Shown here piece by piece: positions 1 to 6,850 of a stretch of DNA of 11,184 nt. The stretch's first letter is position 1. Each line of letters starts with the position of its first letter. The notes below the pieces were generated by a model. It ran no database searches. It was not told the DNA's origin and saw nothing but the letters and a program-made list of their open reading frames with translations. The translations under genes were made by a program, and so were the position numbers. Source of the DNA: GCA-002282575 sp964416645 (GTDB lineage Bacteria > Pseudomonadota > Gammaproteobacteria > Thiomicrospirales > Thiomicrospiraceae); contig CAYQEZ010000047.1 of the NCBI GenBank assembly GCA_964416645.1, positions 1 to 11,184 of the forward strand, read 5' to 3'.

Positions 1-29
1 CATATCTGTTGACCTCTAACAACGGCTGT

Positions 30-320
30 TTATTCAAGAAGCTTATGGATGGGTTCGGCCTTGTGAAAGTGCCATCCTTGTGAAAGTGCCATCCTTGCGC
101 ATAGTCAATATCAATGGTTGTCAATGCCTGAGCAATATCGCCTGTTTTCAACGCCCGCTCTTTGACCCACCCATTTTAAAATCGGGTTTAACTGAGCGGC
201 CATACTTAAGTTAGCTTGAAAATTGGCCACTCCAAGGGTGTAAACTCGCTCTTGTGCTGCACTGGCAAAACTTAAGCAACAAAGCAAACAGAGCCATATG
301 ACTTGCACGGCTTTTTTCAT
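30..320 (-). pseudogene. Chimeric remnant: PhnD-like binding-protein N-terminus joined to EAL-domain C-terminus
   Basis: The minus-strand frame starting at 320 has a secretion signal (about residues 1-22, Lys-Lys then a Leu/Cys-rich core ending ASA), then VYTLGVANFQ and a stretch ending LNPILKWVGQRAGV. This is like the start of PhnD-type phosphate/phosphonate binding proteins. The frame closes at a TGA at 111-113. From about 143 another frame reads TGDIAQALTTIDIDYAQGWH, the last conserved segment of EAL (cyclic-di-GMP phosphodiesterase) domains. The GVEN at 144-155 has the spacing to DYAQG expected of the EAL GVE motif. If one copy of a 17-bp duplication (60-97) is removed, the frame continues as HFHKAEPIHKLLE and a TAA at 30-32. 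I infer an ancestral binding-protein/(GGDEF)/EAL sensor that lost its middle, then gained a frameshift near 143 and the duplication. No catalytic EAL residues remain. The EAL identification is firmer than the PhnD one. Confidence 0.7.
60..97. repeat. 17-bp tandem duplication inside the pseudogene
   Basis: CTTGTGAAAGTGCCATC occurs at 60-76 and again directly at 77-93, followed by a further CTTG (94-97). Because 17 is not a multiple of three, the duplication shifts the minus-strand EAL frame. Removing one copy restores an in-frame C-terminus with its own stop. Replication slippage or an assembly join would both give this picture. Confidence 0.92.
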
Positions 321-375
321 GAGTATTTTTCTATTCTGAGTATTTCTATTATGATTATGTTATATTTTTCCAAAG

Positions 376-404
376 TTTACCACGATTCTAGTCAAACGTA
401 TTAA
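376..404 (+). promoter_or_regulatory. Possible promoter upstream of the orphan hairpin
   Basis: TTTACC (376-381) and TATTAA (399-404) are 17 bp apart and each match four of six sigma-70 consensus positions. A start near 411 would give a very short transcript consisting almost only of the hairpin that follows. This is a weak match in AT-rich DNA. Confidence 0.2.
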
Positions 405-412
405 AGGATTTA

Positions 413-467
413 AGGAAGCCTGAACAATACGGCTTCGCCTTTTTTCAGGCTTCCTAATTTATTTTTT
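413..467 (+). terminator. Strong hairpin with T tract, not at the end of any gene
   Basis: AGGAAGCCTGAA (413-424) and TTCAGGCTTCCT (444-455) are perfect 12-bp inverted arms. The loop holds a second small hairpin, GGCTTCGCC. The 3' side continues into AATTTATTTTTT, so it is shaped like an intrinsic terminator for the plus strand. It lies between divergent genes (pseudogene start at 320, pdxH start at 567), so no visible gene ends at it. It could be a leftover terminator of a lost gene, the end of a small RNA, or a pdxH leader element. Confidence 0.6.
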
Positions 468-482
468 AATTGGTGGAAGGGA

Positions 483-498
483 TAACTTCAATAAGTTA
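483..498. promoter_or_regulatory. Short palindrome upstream of pdxH
   Basis: TAACTT and AAGTTA form perfect 6-bp arms around CAAT, about 70 bp before pdxH. The size suits an operator half-site pair, but no regulator can be named and chance occurrence in AT-rich DNA is plausible. Confidence 0.2.
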
Positions 499-566
499 AG
501 TGTCAAAAATGTGCACCCCTTCCCCCAAACCCCCAACTCATTGTATTTTTTAGAGGTTTCTTAATT

Positions 567-1211
567 ATGTCCAATCACAACCTAGCTGACATTCGCATTC
601 ACTACCAAAAAGATGTCCTAGACTGGGACAAGCTAACCAATGATCCCTTGGTTAACTTACAGCAATGGCTAGGCGATGCCATTGAATCTGGCCTATACGA
701 ACCCACCGCCATGACCTTGGCGACGGTTGATCAAAACCAACAACCTCATTCACGGATTGTGCTGTTGAAAGACCTAGATACAGGCTTGGTGTTTTACACC
801 CACTACACCAGTGCTAAGGGCAATGAAATGGCGCAAAACCCTAAGGCTGCACTCACTTTTTTTTGGCCCGAAATGGAGCGTCAAGTACGTGTTGAAGGTA
901 AGGTAGAAAAATTAAGCGCCGAACAATCCGACCGTTACTTTGCCAGCCGCCCCAGAGACAGCCAACTGGGAGCTTGTGCCTCGGCGCAAGGGCAAGTGGT
1001 TGCCAATCGCCATGCCCTAGAAGCTCATTTTAACCAGATTGCTGCTGAGTTTGCAGGCAAACCCGTACCTCGTCCCGAGCACTGGGGTGGCTATCGCCTT
1101 ATCCCCCATCGCTTTGAATTTTGGCAGGGTCGCCCGAATCGGTTGCACGACCGTTTGGTATTTCAACAACAAAGCCAAGGCGGTTGGACAAAGGAAAGAT
1201 TAGCACCATGA
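567..1211 (+). CDS. pdxH: Pyridoxamine/pyridoxine 5'-phosphate oxidase
   Basis: This FMN-dependent cytoplasmic enzyme oxidises pyridoxamine or pyridoxine 5'-phosphate to pyridoxal 5'-phosphate, the last step of vitamin B6 synthesis and salvage. The 214-residue product has the usual family length. It carries the FMN-binding segment RIVLLKDLDTGLVFYTHY (63-80) with SAKGNEM after it, RPRDSQLGACASAQG (128-142), and the C-terminal signature WQGRPNRLHDR (186-196) closing with GWTKERLAP. RLHDR contains the Arg and His that contact the substrate in the E. coli enzyme. The start is supported by AGAGG at 552-556, 10 bp ahead. The stop TGA lies inside the ATGA that starts ung, so the two genes are probably co-transcribed and translationally coupled. 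The family assignment is secure. Confidence 0.97.
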   Translation: MSNHNLADIRIHYQKDVLDWDKLTNDPLVNLQQWLGDAIESGLYEPTAMTLATVDQNQQPHSRIVLLKDLDTGLVFYTHYTSAKGNEMAQNPKAALTFFWPEMERQVRVEGKVEKLSAEQSDRYFASRPRDSQLGACASAQGQVVANRHALEAHFNQIAAEFAGKPVPRPEHWGGYRLIPHRFEFWQGRPNRLHDRLVFQQQSQGGWTKERLAP

Positions 1212-1458
1212 ATTTGTATCCGTTAGAAACCTCGTGGCTTAATGTGCTTGCTTCTGAATTTGAACAAGATTATATGAAGCAACTCAAGGCTTTTTTGCAA
1301 CAAGAAACAGCGCAAGGAAAGTTAATTCTGCCTGCATCGAATCAATGGTTTGCTGCACTCAACGCCACCCCATTTGATCAAGTTAAAGTCGTCATTATTG
1401 GACAAGACCCCTATCCTACGCCAGGTCATGCGCACGGTCTCTGCTTTTCGGTGCAGCC
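1208..1458 (+). CDS. ung: Uracil-DNA glycosylase, 3' part lost in assembly gap
   Basis: Family 1 uracil-DNA glycosylase removes uracil from DNA to start base excision repair. The first 83 residues are visible, including NLYPLETSWLNVL, the KLILP segment before the active site, and the water-activating motif VVIIGQDPYPTPGHAHGLCF (61-80). Asp67 is the expected catalytic base and Tyr69 the residue that excludes thymine. The motif reads GQDPYP rather than the common proteobacterial GQDPYH. ATG at 1208 overlaps the pdxH stop, and the AAGGAAAG about 10 bp upstream is a good ribosome binding site. A complete protein has about 220-230 residues, so roughly 140 are missing in the N run. The open frame that seems to continue past the gap is an antisense shadow of the next gene. 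Confidence 0.93.
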
Positions 1459-1558
1459 NNNNNNNNNNNNNNNNNNNNNNNNNNNNNNNNNNNNNNNNNN
1501 NNNNNNNNNNNNNNNNNNNNNNNNNNNNNNNNNNNNNNNNNNNNNNNNNNNNNNNNNN
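1459..1558. other. Assembly gap of 100 N (placeholder length)
   Basis: The run is exactly 100 N, the conventional filler for unknown distance. It must hold the last ~140 codons of ung and, from the other side, the 3' end of the FxsA-like gene, so the true gap is probably at least 0.5-0.6 kb and could hide another small gene. Confidence 0.97.
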
Positions 1559-1779
1559 GTTTCTTTAATGGCTTCGACGCGTTCGCTTGGCGTGGCAAAA
1601 ATGCCGCCCAGACTTTTGAGGGTGTCGCCCGCATCTAAAATAACCCAAACACCCAATATCATGGCGCCCAACACCCAAGCCAGACTCCACCAAGCACCCA
1701 TCGCATCCGCCAATACAAACAGACTAACTAGATCAGCAATGAACACAAACAACACCCAACCGAGCGATAGTCTAAACAT
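1559..1779 (-). CDS. FxsA-like small inner-membrane protein, 3' end lost in gap
   Basis: The visible 73 residues begin MFRLSLGWVLFVFIADLVSL and contain two hydrophobic segments, about residues 5-25 and 27-49, separated by ADAMGAWW, followed by a polar tail (GDTLKSLGGI...PSERVEAIKE). The spacing of the two segments, the central Gly-Ala and the Gly after the second helix recall the FxsA family, cytoplasmic-membrane proteins of unclear role (named for effects on phage T7 exclusion by F). I chose the ATG at 1779 because AGAGGAG lies just upstream; an in-frame ATG at 1821 has no comparable site. The gene converges on ung across the gap and diverges from dsbD. The family call is tentative because the conserved C-terminal half is unsequenced. 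Confidence 0.6.
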
Positions 1780-1879
1780 AGAACTCCTCTTGTAAAAGTA
1801 GCGCCTTACACGCATAATCATTGTCTAATGATAACAATAAAGTCGAACGCATAGCAAAGATACGACAAGGAATTAGCTC

Positions 1880-3601
1880 ATGAAACATCTCCTCCTCTGG
1901 TTTATGCTATTCATGATCAGCCTAACCAGCTTATCGGGCAAAGCAAACGAAGAAGAATTTCTAGACCCTGAACTGGCTTTCTCGGTCAGCGCATCGATGA
2001 AAGACGCCAATACCCTTTCAGCCCATTTCAACATTGCACCCAAATACTACCTATACCAAGAAAGATTAGGTTTTAGCATTAGTGCTGGTGATGTCCAATT
2101 GGGCAAACCCGATTTACCCAAAGCAACACTTAAAAACGACCCCAATTTTGGCGATGTGCTCATTTACAAACAGAATTTCAGCGTTGACTTGCCAGTACAG
2201 GGTTCTGGTAAATTTGATTTACTGGTTAAATTCCAGGGTTGTGCCGATGCTGGTTTATGCTACCCACCGCAAAAACAGATCATTACCTTAACAGCAGAAG
2301 CAGGTAGCGTCAGTCAAAACAACAGTATCGATCGTTTTATCCAACAAGCAAAACAACAGTCGGCTACCGCTGTTGATCAACGAACCAACACCGTCACCCC
2401 TGTGAAAGAGTTTGATGCGGCGACACAGGAAGAGCTTTCAGAAAGTGATCGTATTGCCAGCATGCTTACAGGTGGCAACATTGGTTTGACCTTACTCTTT
2501 TTCTTTGGCGTTGGCTTACTGCTTGCGTTTACGCCTTGCGTCTTCCCAATGATTCCCATTTTGTCATCCATTATTGTCGGCCAAGGACAAGAACTCACCA
2601 CGCGTCGCGCTTTCACTTTATCGTTAGTTTATGTGCTAGCGATGGCCTCGACTTATACCATTGCAGGTGTACTAGCGGGTCTATTTGGTGCTAATCTGCA
2701 GGCGGCTTTCCAAAATCCGTGGATATTAACGGCTTTCAGCATTGTTTTTGTTCTATTAGCCCTGTCTATGTTTGGCTTTTTTGAGCTACAACTACCGGCA
2801 AGCGTGCAAGCTAAACTGGCCGACATTTCTAACAAACAACAAGGGGGAACACTGGCTGGTGTTGCAGTGATGGGCTTTTTATCGGCACTCATTGTCGGGC
2901 CATGTGTGGCGCCCCCACTGGCAGGTGCGCTGATTTATATCGGCCAAACAGGCGATGCCTTCTTGGGTGGTGCAGCTTTGTTTGCGCTGAGCATGGGTAT
3001 GGGCTTGCCACTCTTGGCAGTCGGCACGGCCGCAGGTAAATACATGCCGCGCGCAGGCGGCTGGATGAATGCGGTGAAAGCGGTATTTGGTGTCGCCTTG
3101 TTGGCTGTCGCTATTTGGATGCTGTCACGCATTCTGCCAGAAAGCATCAGCCTGTTGCTTTGGTCAGCATTGGCAATCAGTTCAGCCATCTACTTAGGTG
3201 CTTTCGATGCAGTCAATAGTGGCTGGCAGAAACTGTGGAAAAGTCTGGGTATACTAGTGTTCGCATGGGGGATCTTTTTACTCATCGCGGTTGCTAGCGG
3301 GGGCAAAAGTAGCCTAACACCACTGGCGCATCTGGTTGGTAGCTCATCGTCGAGCAGCAACACGGCTGTCAATGCGCATGACCTTTTTCAGCGCGTCAAC
3401 ACTTCGGCTGAGTTGGATGCGGTGTTAAGCGAAGCGAAATCAAAACAACAGGTGGTGATGCTCGANNNNNNNNNNNNNNNNNNNNNNNNNNNNNNNNNNN
3501 NNNNNNNNNNNNNNNNNNNNNNNNNNNNNNNNNNNNNNNNNNNNNNNNNNNNNNNNNNNNNNNNNTTTGCACAACAATTGTCAAAAGCATTAGCGCCTTA
3601 A
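1880..3601 (+). CDS. dsbD: Thiol:disulfide interchange protein DsbD, C-terminal domain mostly in gap
   Basis: DsbD carries electrons from cytoplasmic thioredoxin across the inner membrane to periplasmic DsbC/DsbG and cytochrome c maturation thioredoxins. A signal peptide (1-22) is followed by the immunoglobulin-like alpha domain with the redox pair Cys121/Cys127 in FQGCADAGLCYPP. The membrane domain of about eight helices (200-475) holds the conserved Cys220 in TPCVFPM and Cys342 in VGPCVAPPLAG. A Ser-rich linker (488-493) leads to the gamma domain, which begins VNTSAELDAVL and runs to VVML before the N run. The CxxC thioredoxin motif is therefore not visible. FAQQLSKALAP after the gap is a plausible C-terminus. 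AAGGA at 1867-1871 supports the start. Given family length the gap should be about 270 bp, not 100. Confidence 0.95.
   Translation: MKHLLLWFMLFMISLTSLSGKANEEEFLDPELAFSVSASMKDANTLSAHFNIAPKYYLYQERLGFSISAGDVQLGKPDLPKATLKNDPNFGDVLIYKQNFSVDLPVQGSGKFDLLVKFQGCADAGLCYPPQKQIITLTAEAGSVSQNNSIDRFIQQAKQQSATAVDQRTNTVTPVKEFDAATQEELSESDRIASMLTGGNIGLTLLFFFGVGLLLAFTPCVFPMIPILSSIIVGQGQELTTRRAFTLSLVYVLAMASTYTIAGVLAGLFGANLQAAFQNPWILTAFSIVFVLLALSMFGFFELQLPASVQAKLADISNKQQGGTLAGVAVMGFLSALIVGPCVAPPLAGALIYIGQTGDAFLGGAALFALSMGMGLPLLAVGTAAGKYMPRAGGWMNAVKAVFGVALLAVAIWMLSRILPESISLLLWSALAISSAIYLGAFDAVNSGWQKLWKSLGILVFAWGIFLLIAVASGGKSSLTPLAHLVGSSSSSSNTAVNAHDLFQRVNTSAELDAVLSEAKSKQQVVMLXXXXXXXXXXXXXXXXXXXXXXXXXXXXXXXXXXFAQQLSKALAP
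3466..3565. other. Assembly gap of 100 N inside dsbD
   Basis: Exactly 100 N replace the thioredoxin-like domain of DsbD. One hundred is not a multiple of three, yet the flanking frames are drawn as continuous only because unknown codons are tolerated. From the usual size of the domain, I expect about 90 missing residues. Confidence 0.97.
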
Positions 3602-3625
3602 TGGTTATTCTATGACTATCTCGGC

Positions 3626-3631
3626 TATAAT
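3626..3631 (+). promoter_or_regulatory. Perfect -10 box upstream of aroQ
   Basis: TATAAT matches the sigma-70 -10 consensus exactly, in GGCTATAATTAATC, and would start transcription near 3638. No good -35 is seen 16-18 bp upstream (GGTTAT region). It would give aroQ and the following acc genes a promoter of their own after dsbD. Confidence 0.45.
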
Positions 3632-3661
3632 TAATCAACTTACTTAGACGTGAACATCAAC

Positions 3662-4102
3662 ATGGCAAACATATTGGTACTAAATGGTCCTAATCTCAAT
3701 CTATTAGGTCGTCGCGAACCAGGTCACTATGGCACCCGAACTTTGTCCGACATCGTACAAGAACTCGAGCAGTTAGCCGATGAATTTGAAGTTCGTTTAT
3801 ACCATTTTCAGAGCAACTCAGAAGCCGAATTGATACACCGCATTCACCAAGCAGTTGAGGATGAGATTAGCTTTATCATCATTAACCCAGCTGCTTTTAC
3901 CCACACCAGCGTTGCGTTACGTGATGCTTTGGCGGGTGTTGCCATTCCGTTTATCGAAGTCCATCTTTCGAATGTGCATAAACGAGAGGCCTTCCGTCAC
4001 CATTCGTACTTTTCCGATATTGCCGTCGGCACCATTGTTGGGCTAGGACCGATTGGTTACGCCTTAGCACTGCAGGCTGCCCTAGATCATTTAGACATTT
4101 AG
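3662..4102 (+). CDS. aroQ: Type II 3-dehydroquinate dehydratase
   Basis: This enzyme converts 3-dehydroquinate to 3-dehydroshikimate, the third step of the shikimate pathway to chorismate. It shows all family landmarks: ILVLNGPNLNLLGRREPGHY near the N-terminus with the catalytic Tyr of GHYG, FQSNSEAELIHRIH, the catalytic His of NPAAFTHTSVALRDAL, and PFIEVHLSNVHKREAFRHHS near the C-terminal end. The 146 residues from ATG 3662 match the usual 145-150. A GTG at 3650 would add four residues (MNIN). Neither start has a clear Shine-Dalgarno, so the family N-terminus (MAxILVLNGPN) decides. It lies 60 bp after dsbD and 45 bp before accB, the common gammaproteobacterial order. Confidence 0.97.
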   Translation: MANILVLNGPNLNLLGRREPGHYGTRTLSDIVQELEQLADEFEVRLYHFQSNSEAELIHRIHQAVEDEISFIIINPAAFTHTSVALRDALAGVAIPFIEVHLSNVHKREAFRHHSYFSDIAVGTIVGLGPIGYALALQAALDHLDI

Positions 4103-4147
4103 CACATCACACATTCACTTATTCAATTTATTCAGAGAGAACCCCCT

Positions 4148-4609
4148 ATGGACATGCAGGATATCCGCAAATTATTTGAATTAGCCGACAAATACCAAGT
4201 CGCTGAAGTGGAATTCAATAACGATGAAGTCAGTTTAAGAATCACCCGCGCTCACCCTGTGGAAGGCGGGGTAATGATGCAAGCACCAATGATGCCTGCC
4301 GCCCCCGCTACTGCACCAACGATCACAACAGCAGCAGCTTCGCCATCTGCTCCCACTGCTGATGCCTTACCGGCAGGCACACAAGTTAAATCACCCATGG
4401 TTGGTAGCTTCTATGCCGCTCCCGCACCAGGTGCAAAAAACTTTGTTGAAGTCGGTCAAAACGTCAAAGTGGGCGATACCCTATGCATTATCGAAGCAAT
4501 GAAAATCATGAATCCGATTAAGTCGGAAGTGAGTGGTAAAGTGGTCAGCATTTTGGTCGAAAATGCAGATCCTGTTGAGTACGGTCAACCCTTGTTCATT
4601 ATTGGGTAA
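4148..4609 (+). CDS. accB: Biotin carboxyl carrier protein of acetyl-CoA carboxylase
   Basis: AccB carries the biotin that AccC carboxylates and AccA/AccD use to make malonyl-CoA for fatty acid synthesis. The N-terminal segment MDMQDIRKLFELADKYQV is typical. An Ala/Pro/Thr-rich flexible linker (about 45-76) connects it to the biotinyl domain (78-153). That domain has the bacterial AccB thumb around SFYAAPAPGAKNFVEVG and the biotinylation site EAMKIMNP, where Lys119 receives biotin. The 153-residue length fits the family. A purine-rich AGAGAGA (4134-4140) precedes the start; ATG 4154 is an alternative. accC follows after 8 bp. Confidence 0.98.
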   Translation: MDMQDIRKLFELADKYQVAEVEFNNDEVSLRITRAHPVEGGVMMQAPMMPAAPATAPTITTAAASPSAPTADALPAGTQVKSPMVGSFYAAPAPGAKNFVEVGQNVKVGDTLCIIEAMKIMNPIKSEVSGKVVSILVENADPVEYGQPLFIIG

Positions 4610-4617
4610 ATAACGAT

Positions 4618-5964
4618 ATGATCAAAAAACTGCTCATTGCCAATCGTGGCGAGATTGCTTTACGTATTTTGCGTGCCTGTCGCGAACTGGGCATTAAAAC
4701 CGTTGCTGTGTATTCGGAAGCTGACCGCTCACTCAAGCATGTTGGTCTAGCCGATGAAGCCGTGTGTATTGGCCCTGGACCCTCTGCAAAAAGCTATTTA
4801 AGTGCGACTGCCATTCTATCGGCCGCTGAAATTACTGGGGCTGATGCCATTCACCCCGGCTATGGTTTCTTATCTGAAAATCCTGATTTTGCTGAGCGCG
4901 TTGAAGCTAGCGGCTTTATCTTTGTTGGTCCTCGTGCTGACTCTATTCGCTTGATGGGTGACAAGGTTTCTGCTATTCGTACCATGATGGCGGCTGGCGT
5001 ACCAACCGTTCCTGGTTCTGGCAAACCACTCGATGATAATGCCGAAGAAAACTACGCCATTGCCGAACGCATCGGCTACCCTGTCATTATCAAAGCGGCT
5101 GGCGGTGGTGGTGGTCGTGGTATGCGCGTTGTGTATGACAAAGAGATGTTGTTAGAGTCAATTGCACTGACCCAAAGTGAAGCGGGCATTGCCTTTAACA
5201 ATCCTGAAGTTTACATGGAAAAATTCCTGCAAACCCCGCGTCATATCGAAATTCAAGTGTTATCTGATGGTCAGGGCAATGCGGTGCATCTGGGTGAGCG
5301 TGATTGCTCAATGCAACGCCGTCACCAAAAAGTCGTGGAAGAGGCGCCAGCGCCGGGCATTACCGACGCGGAACGTGAGCTTATTGGCAATCAATGCGCC
5401 AAAGCCTGTATCGAAATGAACTATCGTGGTGCAGGCACCTTCGAATTCCTCTACGAAAAAGGTCACTTTTATTTTATTGAAATGAACACACGTATTCAGG
5501 TGGAGCATCCCGTTACAGAAATGGTGACTGGTATTGATTTGGTACGCACGCAAATTCAAATCGCAGCGGGCTTGCCACTGCCTTTTAAGCAAACAGATAT
5601 TCAATTACGTGGTCATGCCATCGAATGTCGTGTTAATGCCGAAGATCCCAGCCAAAACTTTATGCCCAGTCCTGGCAAAATTACGCGCGCGCACGTACCT
5701 GGTGGTATTGGTGTTCGCTGGGATTCGCATATTTATGGTGGCTACAGTGTTCCACCTACTTACGATTCAATGATCGGTAAACTCATTGTTCATGGCGATA
5801 CGCGTGAAAGTGCCTTGGCACGCATGGAAAATGCCTTGTCCGAAATGGTGATTGAAGGCATCAAAACCAATATTGGTTTACAAAAAGAAATCATTAGTGA
5901 TGACGGCTTCCGTAATGGCGGGGTCAACATTCATTATCTAGAGAAAAAGCTAGGAATGCATTAA
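4618..5964 (+). CDS. accC: Biotin carboxylase subunit of acetyl-CoA carboxylase
   Basis: AccC uses ATP and bicarbonate to carboxylate biotin on AccB. At 448 residues it is nearly the same length as the E. coli protein (449). It has the N-terminal IANRGEIALRILRACRELGI, the HPGYGFLSEN motif, the ATP-grasp glycine-rich loop AAGGGGGRGMR, and RRHQKVVEEAPAP with the conserved Lys. FIEMNTRIQVEHPVTEM supplies a metal-binding Glu and the catalytic Arg, and RGHAIECRVNAEDP comes from the C-terminal domain. The Shine-Dalgarno is weak, as expected for a gene 8 bp after accB that probably depends on translational coupling. Its TAA directly abuts the prmA start codon. Confidence 0.98.
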   Translation: MIKKLLIANRGEIALRILRACRELGIKTVAVYSEADRSLKHVGLADEAVCIGPGPSAKSYLSATAILSAAEITGADAIHPGYGFLSENPDFAERVEASGFIFVGPRADSIRLMGDKVSAIRTMMAAGVPTVPGSGKPLDDNAEENYAIAERIGYPVIIKAAGGGGGRGMRVVYDKEMLLESIALTQSEAGIAFNNPEVYMEKFLQTPRHIEIQVLSDGQGNAVHLGERDCSMQRRHQKVVEEAPAPGITDAERELIGNQCAKACIEMNYRGAGTFEFLYEKGHFYFIEMNTRIQVEHPVTEMVTGIDLVRTQIQIAAGLPLPFKQTDIQLRGHAIECRVNAEDPSQNFMPSPGKITRAHVPGGIGVRWDSHIYGGYSVPPTYDSMIGKLIVHGDTRESALARMENALSEMVIEGIKTNIGLQKEIISDDGFRNGGVNIHYLEKKLGMH

Positions 5965-6846
5965 TTGGCTTGGATTCAAGTTTATACCGAAGTTCCTAAG
6001 CGTTATGCCGAGGCTTTATCCGATGCGTTGGAGTCAATGGGGAGTTTAGCGGTGACGCTGACTGATGCAGCGGATAACCCCATCTTTGAACCCCCTATTG
6101 GCTCTACGCCAATTTGGCCAGACACCCGTGTTACGGGACTCTTTGAAGCCAGCCGAGATACCAATGCGTTACTGAGTCTCTTAGCTTCTCGTTGGCCACA
6201 AGTAGCCCAATTTCCTGTGCGCGTGGAAGTACTAGAAGATAAAGATTGGGTGCGTGAATGGATGGATCAGTTTAAACCTGTTCGCTTTGGTGAACGCTTG
6301 TGGGTCGTTCCCAGCTGGTTAGCACCACCTGAACCAGATAGCATTCATCTACTGCTTGATCCCGGTTTGGCTTTTGGTACGGGTGACCACCCCACCACAG
6401 CGCTCTGCTTAACTTGGCTATCGAATCATGACCTGAGTCATAAAACGGTAATTGATTTTGGCTGCGGTTCAGGCATTCTGGCCTGTGCCGCCGCTAAACT
6501 GGGTGCTGAACGGATTATTGGCACGGATATTGATCCTCAAGCGCTTCATGCTTCTGCACAAAATGCGCAACAAAATAAGGTGCAGCTAGAGCTTTATTTA
6601 CCTGATCAAATGCCCGCTGTGAAAGCAGAAATCATCGTTGCCAATATTTTGTTTAATCCACTGAAATCACTGGCACCGCAACTCTTAACACTACTCGCAC
6701 CAAATGGATTGTTGGTGATGTCAGGTATTTTAATTGAACAAGTTGAACCTTTGATCGAACATTATCAAGCACTTGGCACAAAACTTGTTAGCTCAACGGA
6801 ACAAGGCGATTGGGCACAAGTGGTGCTCGCTAATGCAGAAGGATAA
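5965..6846 (+). CDS. prmA: Ribosomal protein L11 methyltransferase
   Basis: PrmA uses S-adenosylmethionine to methylate ribosomal protein L11. The 293 residues match family length. The N-terminal substrate-recognition domain begins AWIQVYTEVPKRYAEALSDA. The linker region contains WVREWMDQFKPVRFGERLWV, then LLDPGLAFGTGDHPTTALCL (130-149). The SAM-binding motif VIDFGCGSGILAC (162-174) with TDIDPQAL follows, then VANILFNPL (225-233). The start is TTG, placed immediately after the accC stop with no spacer, supported by AGGA at 5952-5955 and by homology of the first residues (family MPWIQV). No in-frame ATG gives a full domain. It is followed after 4 bp by a small secreted-protein gene. Confidence 0.97.
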   Translation: MAWIQVYTEVPKRYAEALSDALESMGSLAVTLTDAADNPIFEPPIGSTPIWPDTRVTGLFEASRDTNALLSLLASRWPQVAQFPVRVEVLEDKDWVREWMDQFKPVRFGERLWVVPSWLAPPEPDSIHLLLDPGLAFGTGDHPTTALCLTWLSNHDLSHKTVIDFGCGSGILACAAAKLGAERIIGTDIDPQALHASAQNAQQNKVQLELYLPDQMPAVKAEIIVANILFNPLKSLAPQLLTLLAPNGLLVMSGILIEQVEPLIEHYQALGTKLVSSTEQGDWAQVVLANAEG

Positions 6847-6850
6847 GATT

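Noticed and set aside
1121..1795. Continuous 224-residue plus-strand frame across the first N run
   Set aside because: Its N-terminal part is ung (true start 1208) and its part after the gap is antisense to the FxsA-like gene; the join exists only through unknown bases.
2377..3372. Several 60-84 residue minus-strand frames inside dsbD
   Set aside because: They are antisense shadows of a well-supported gene, with no ribosome sites or recognisable domains.
5308..5604. 98-residue minus-strand frame within accC
   Set aside because: It is antisense to highly conserved biotin carboxylase sequence and has no homology features.
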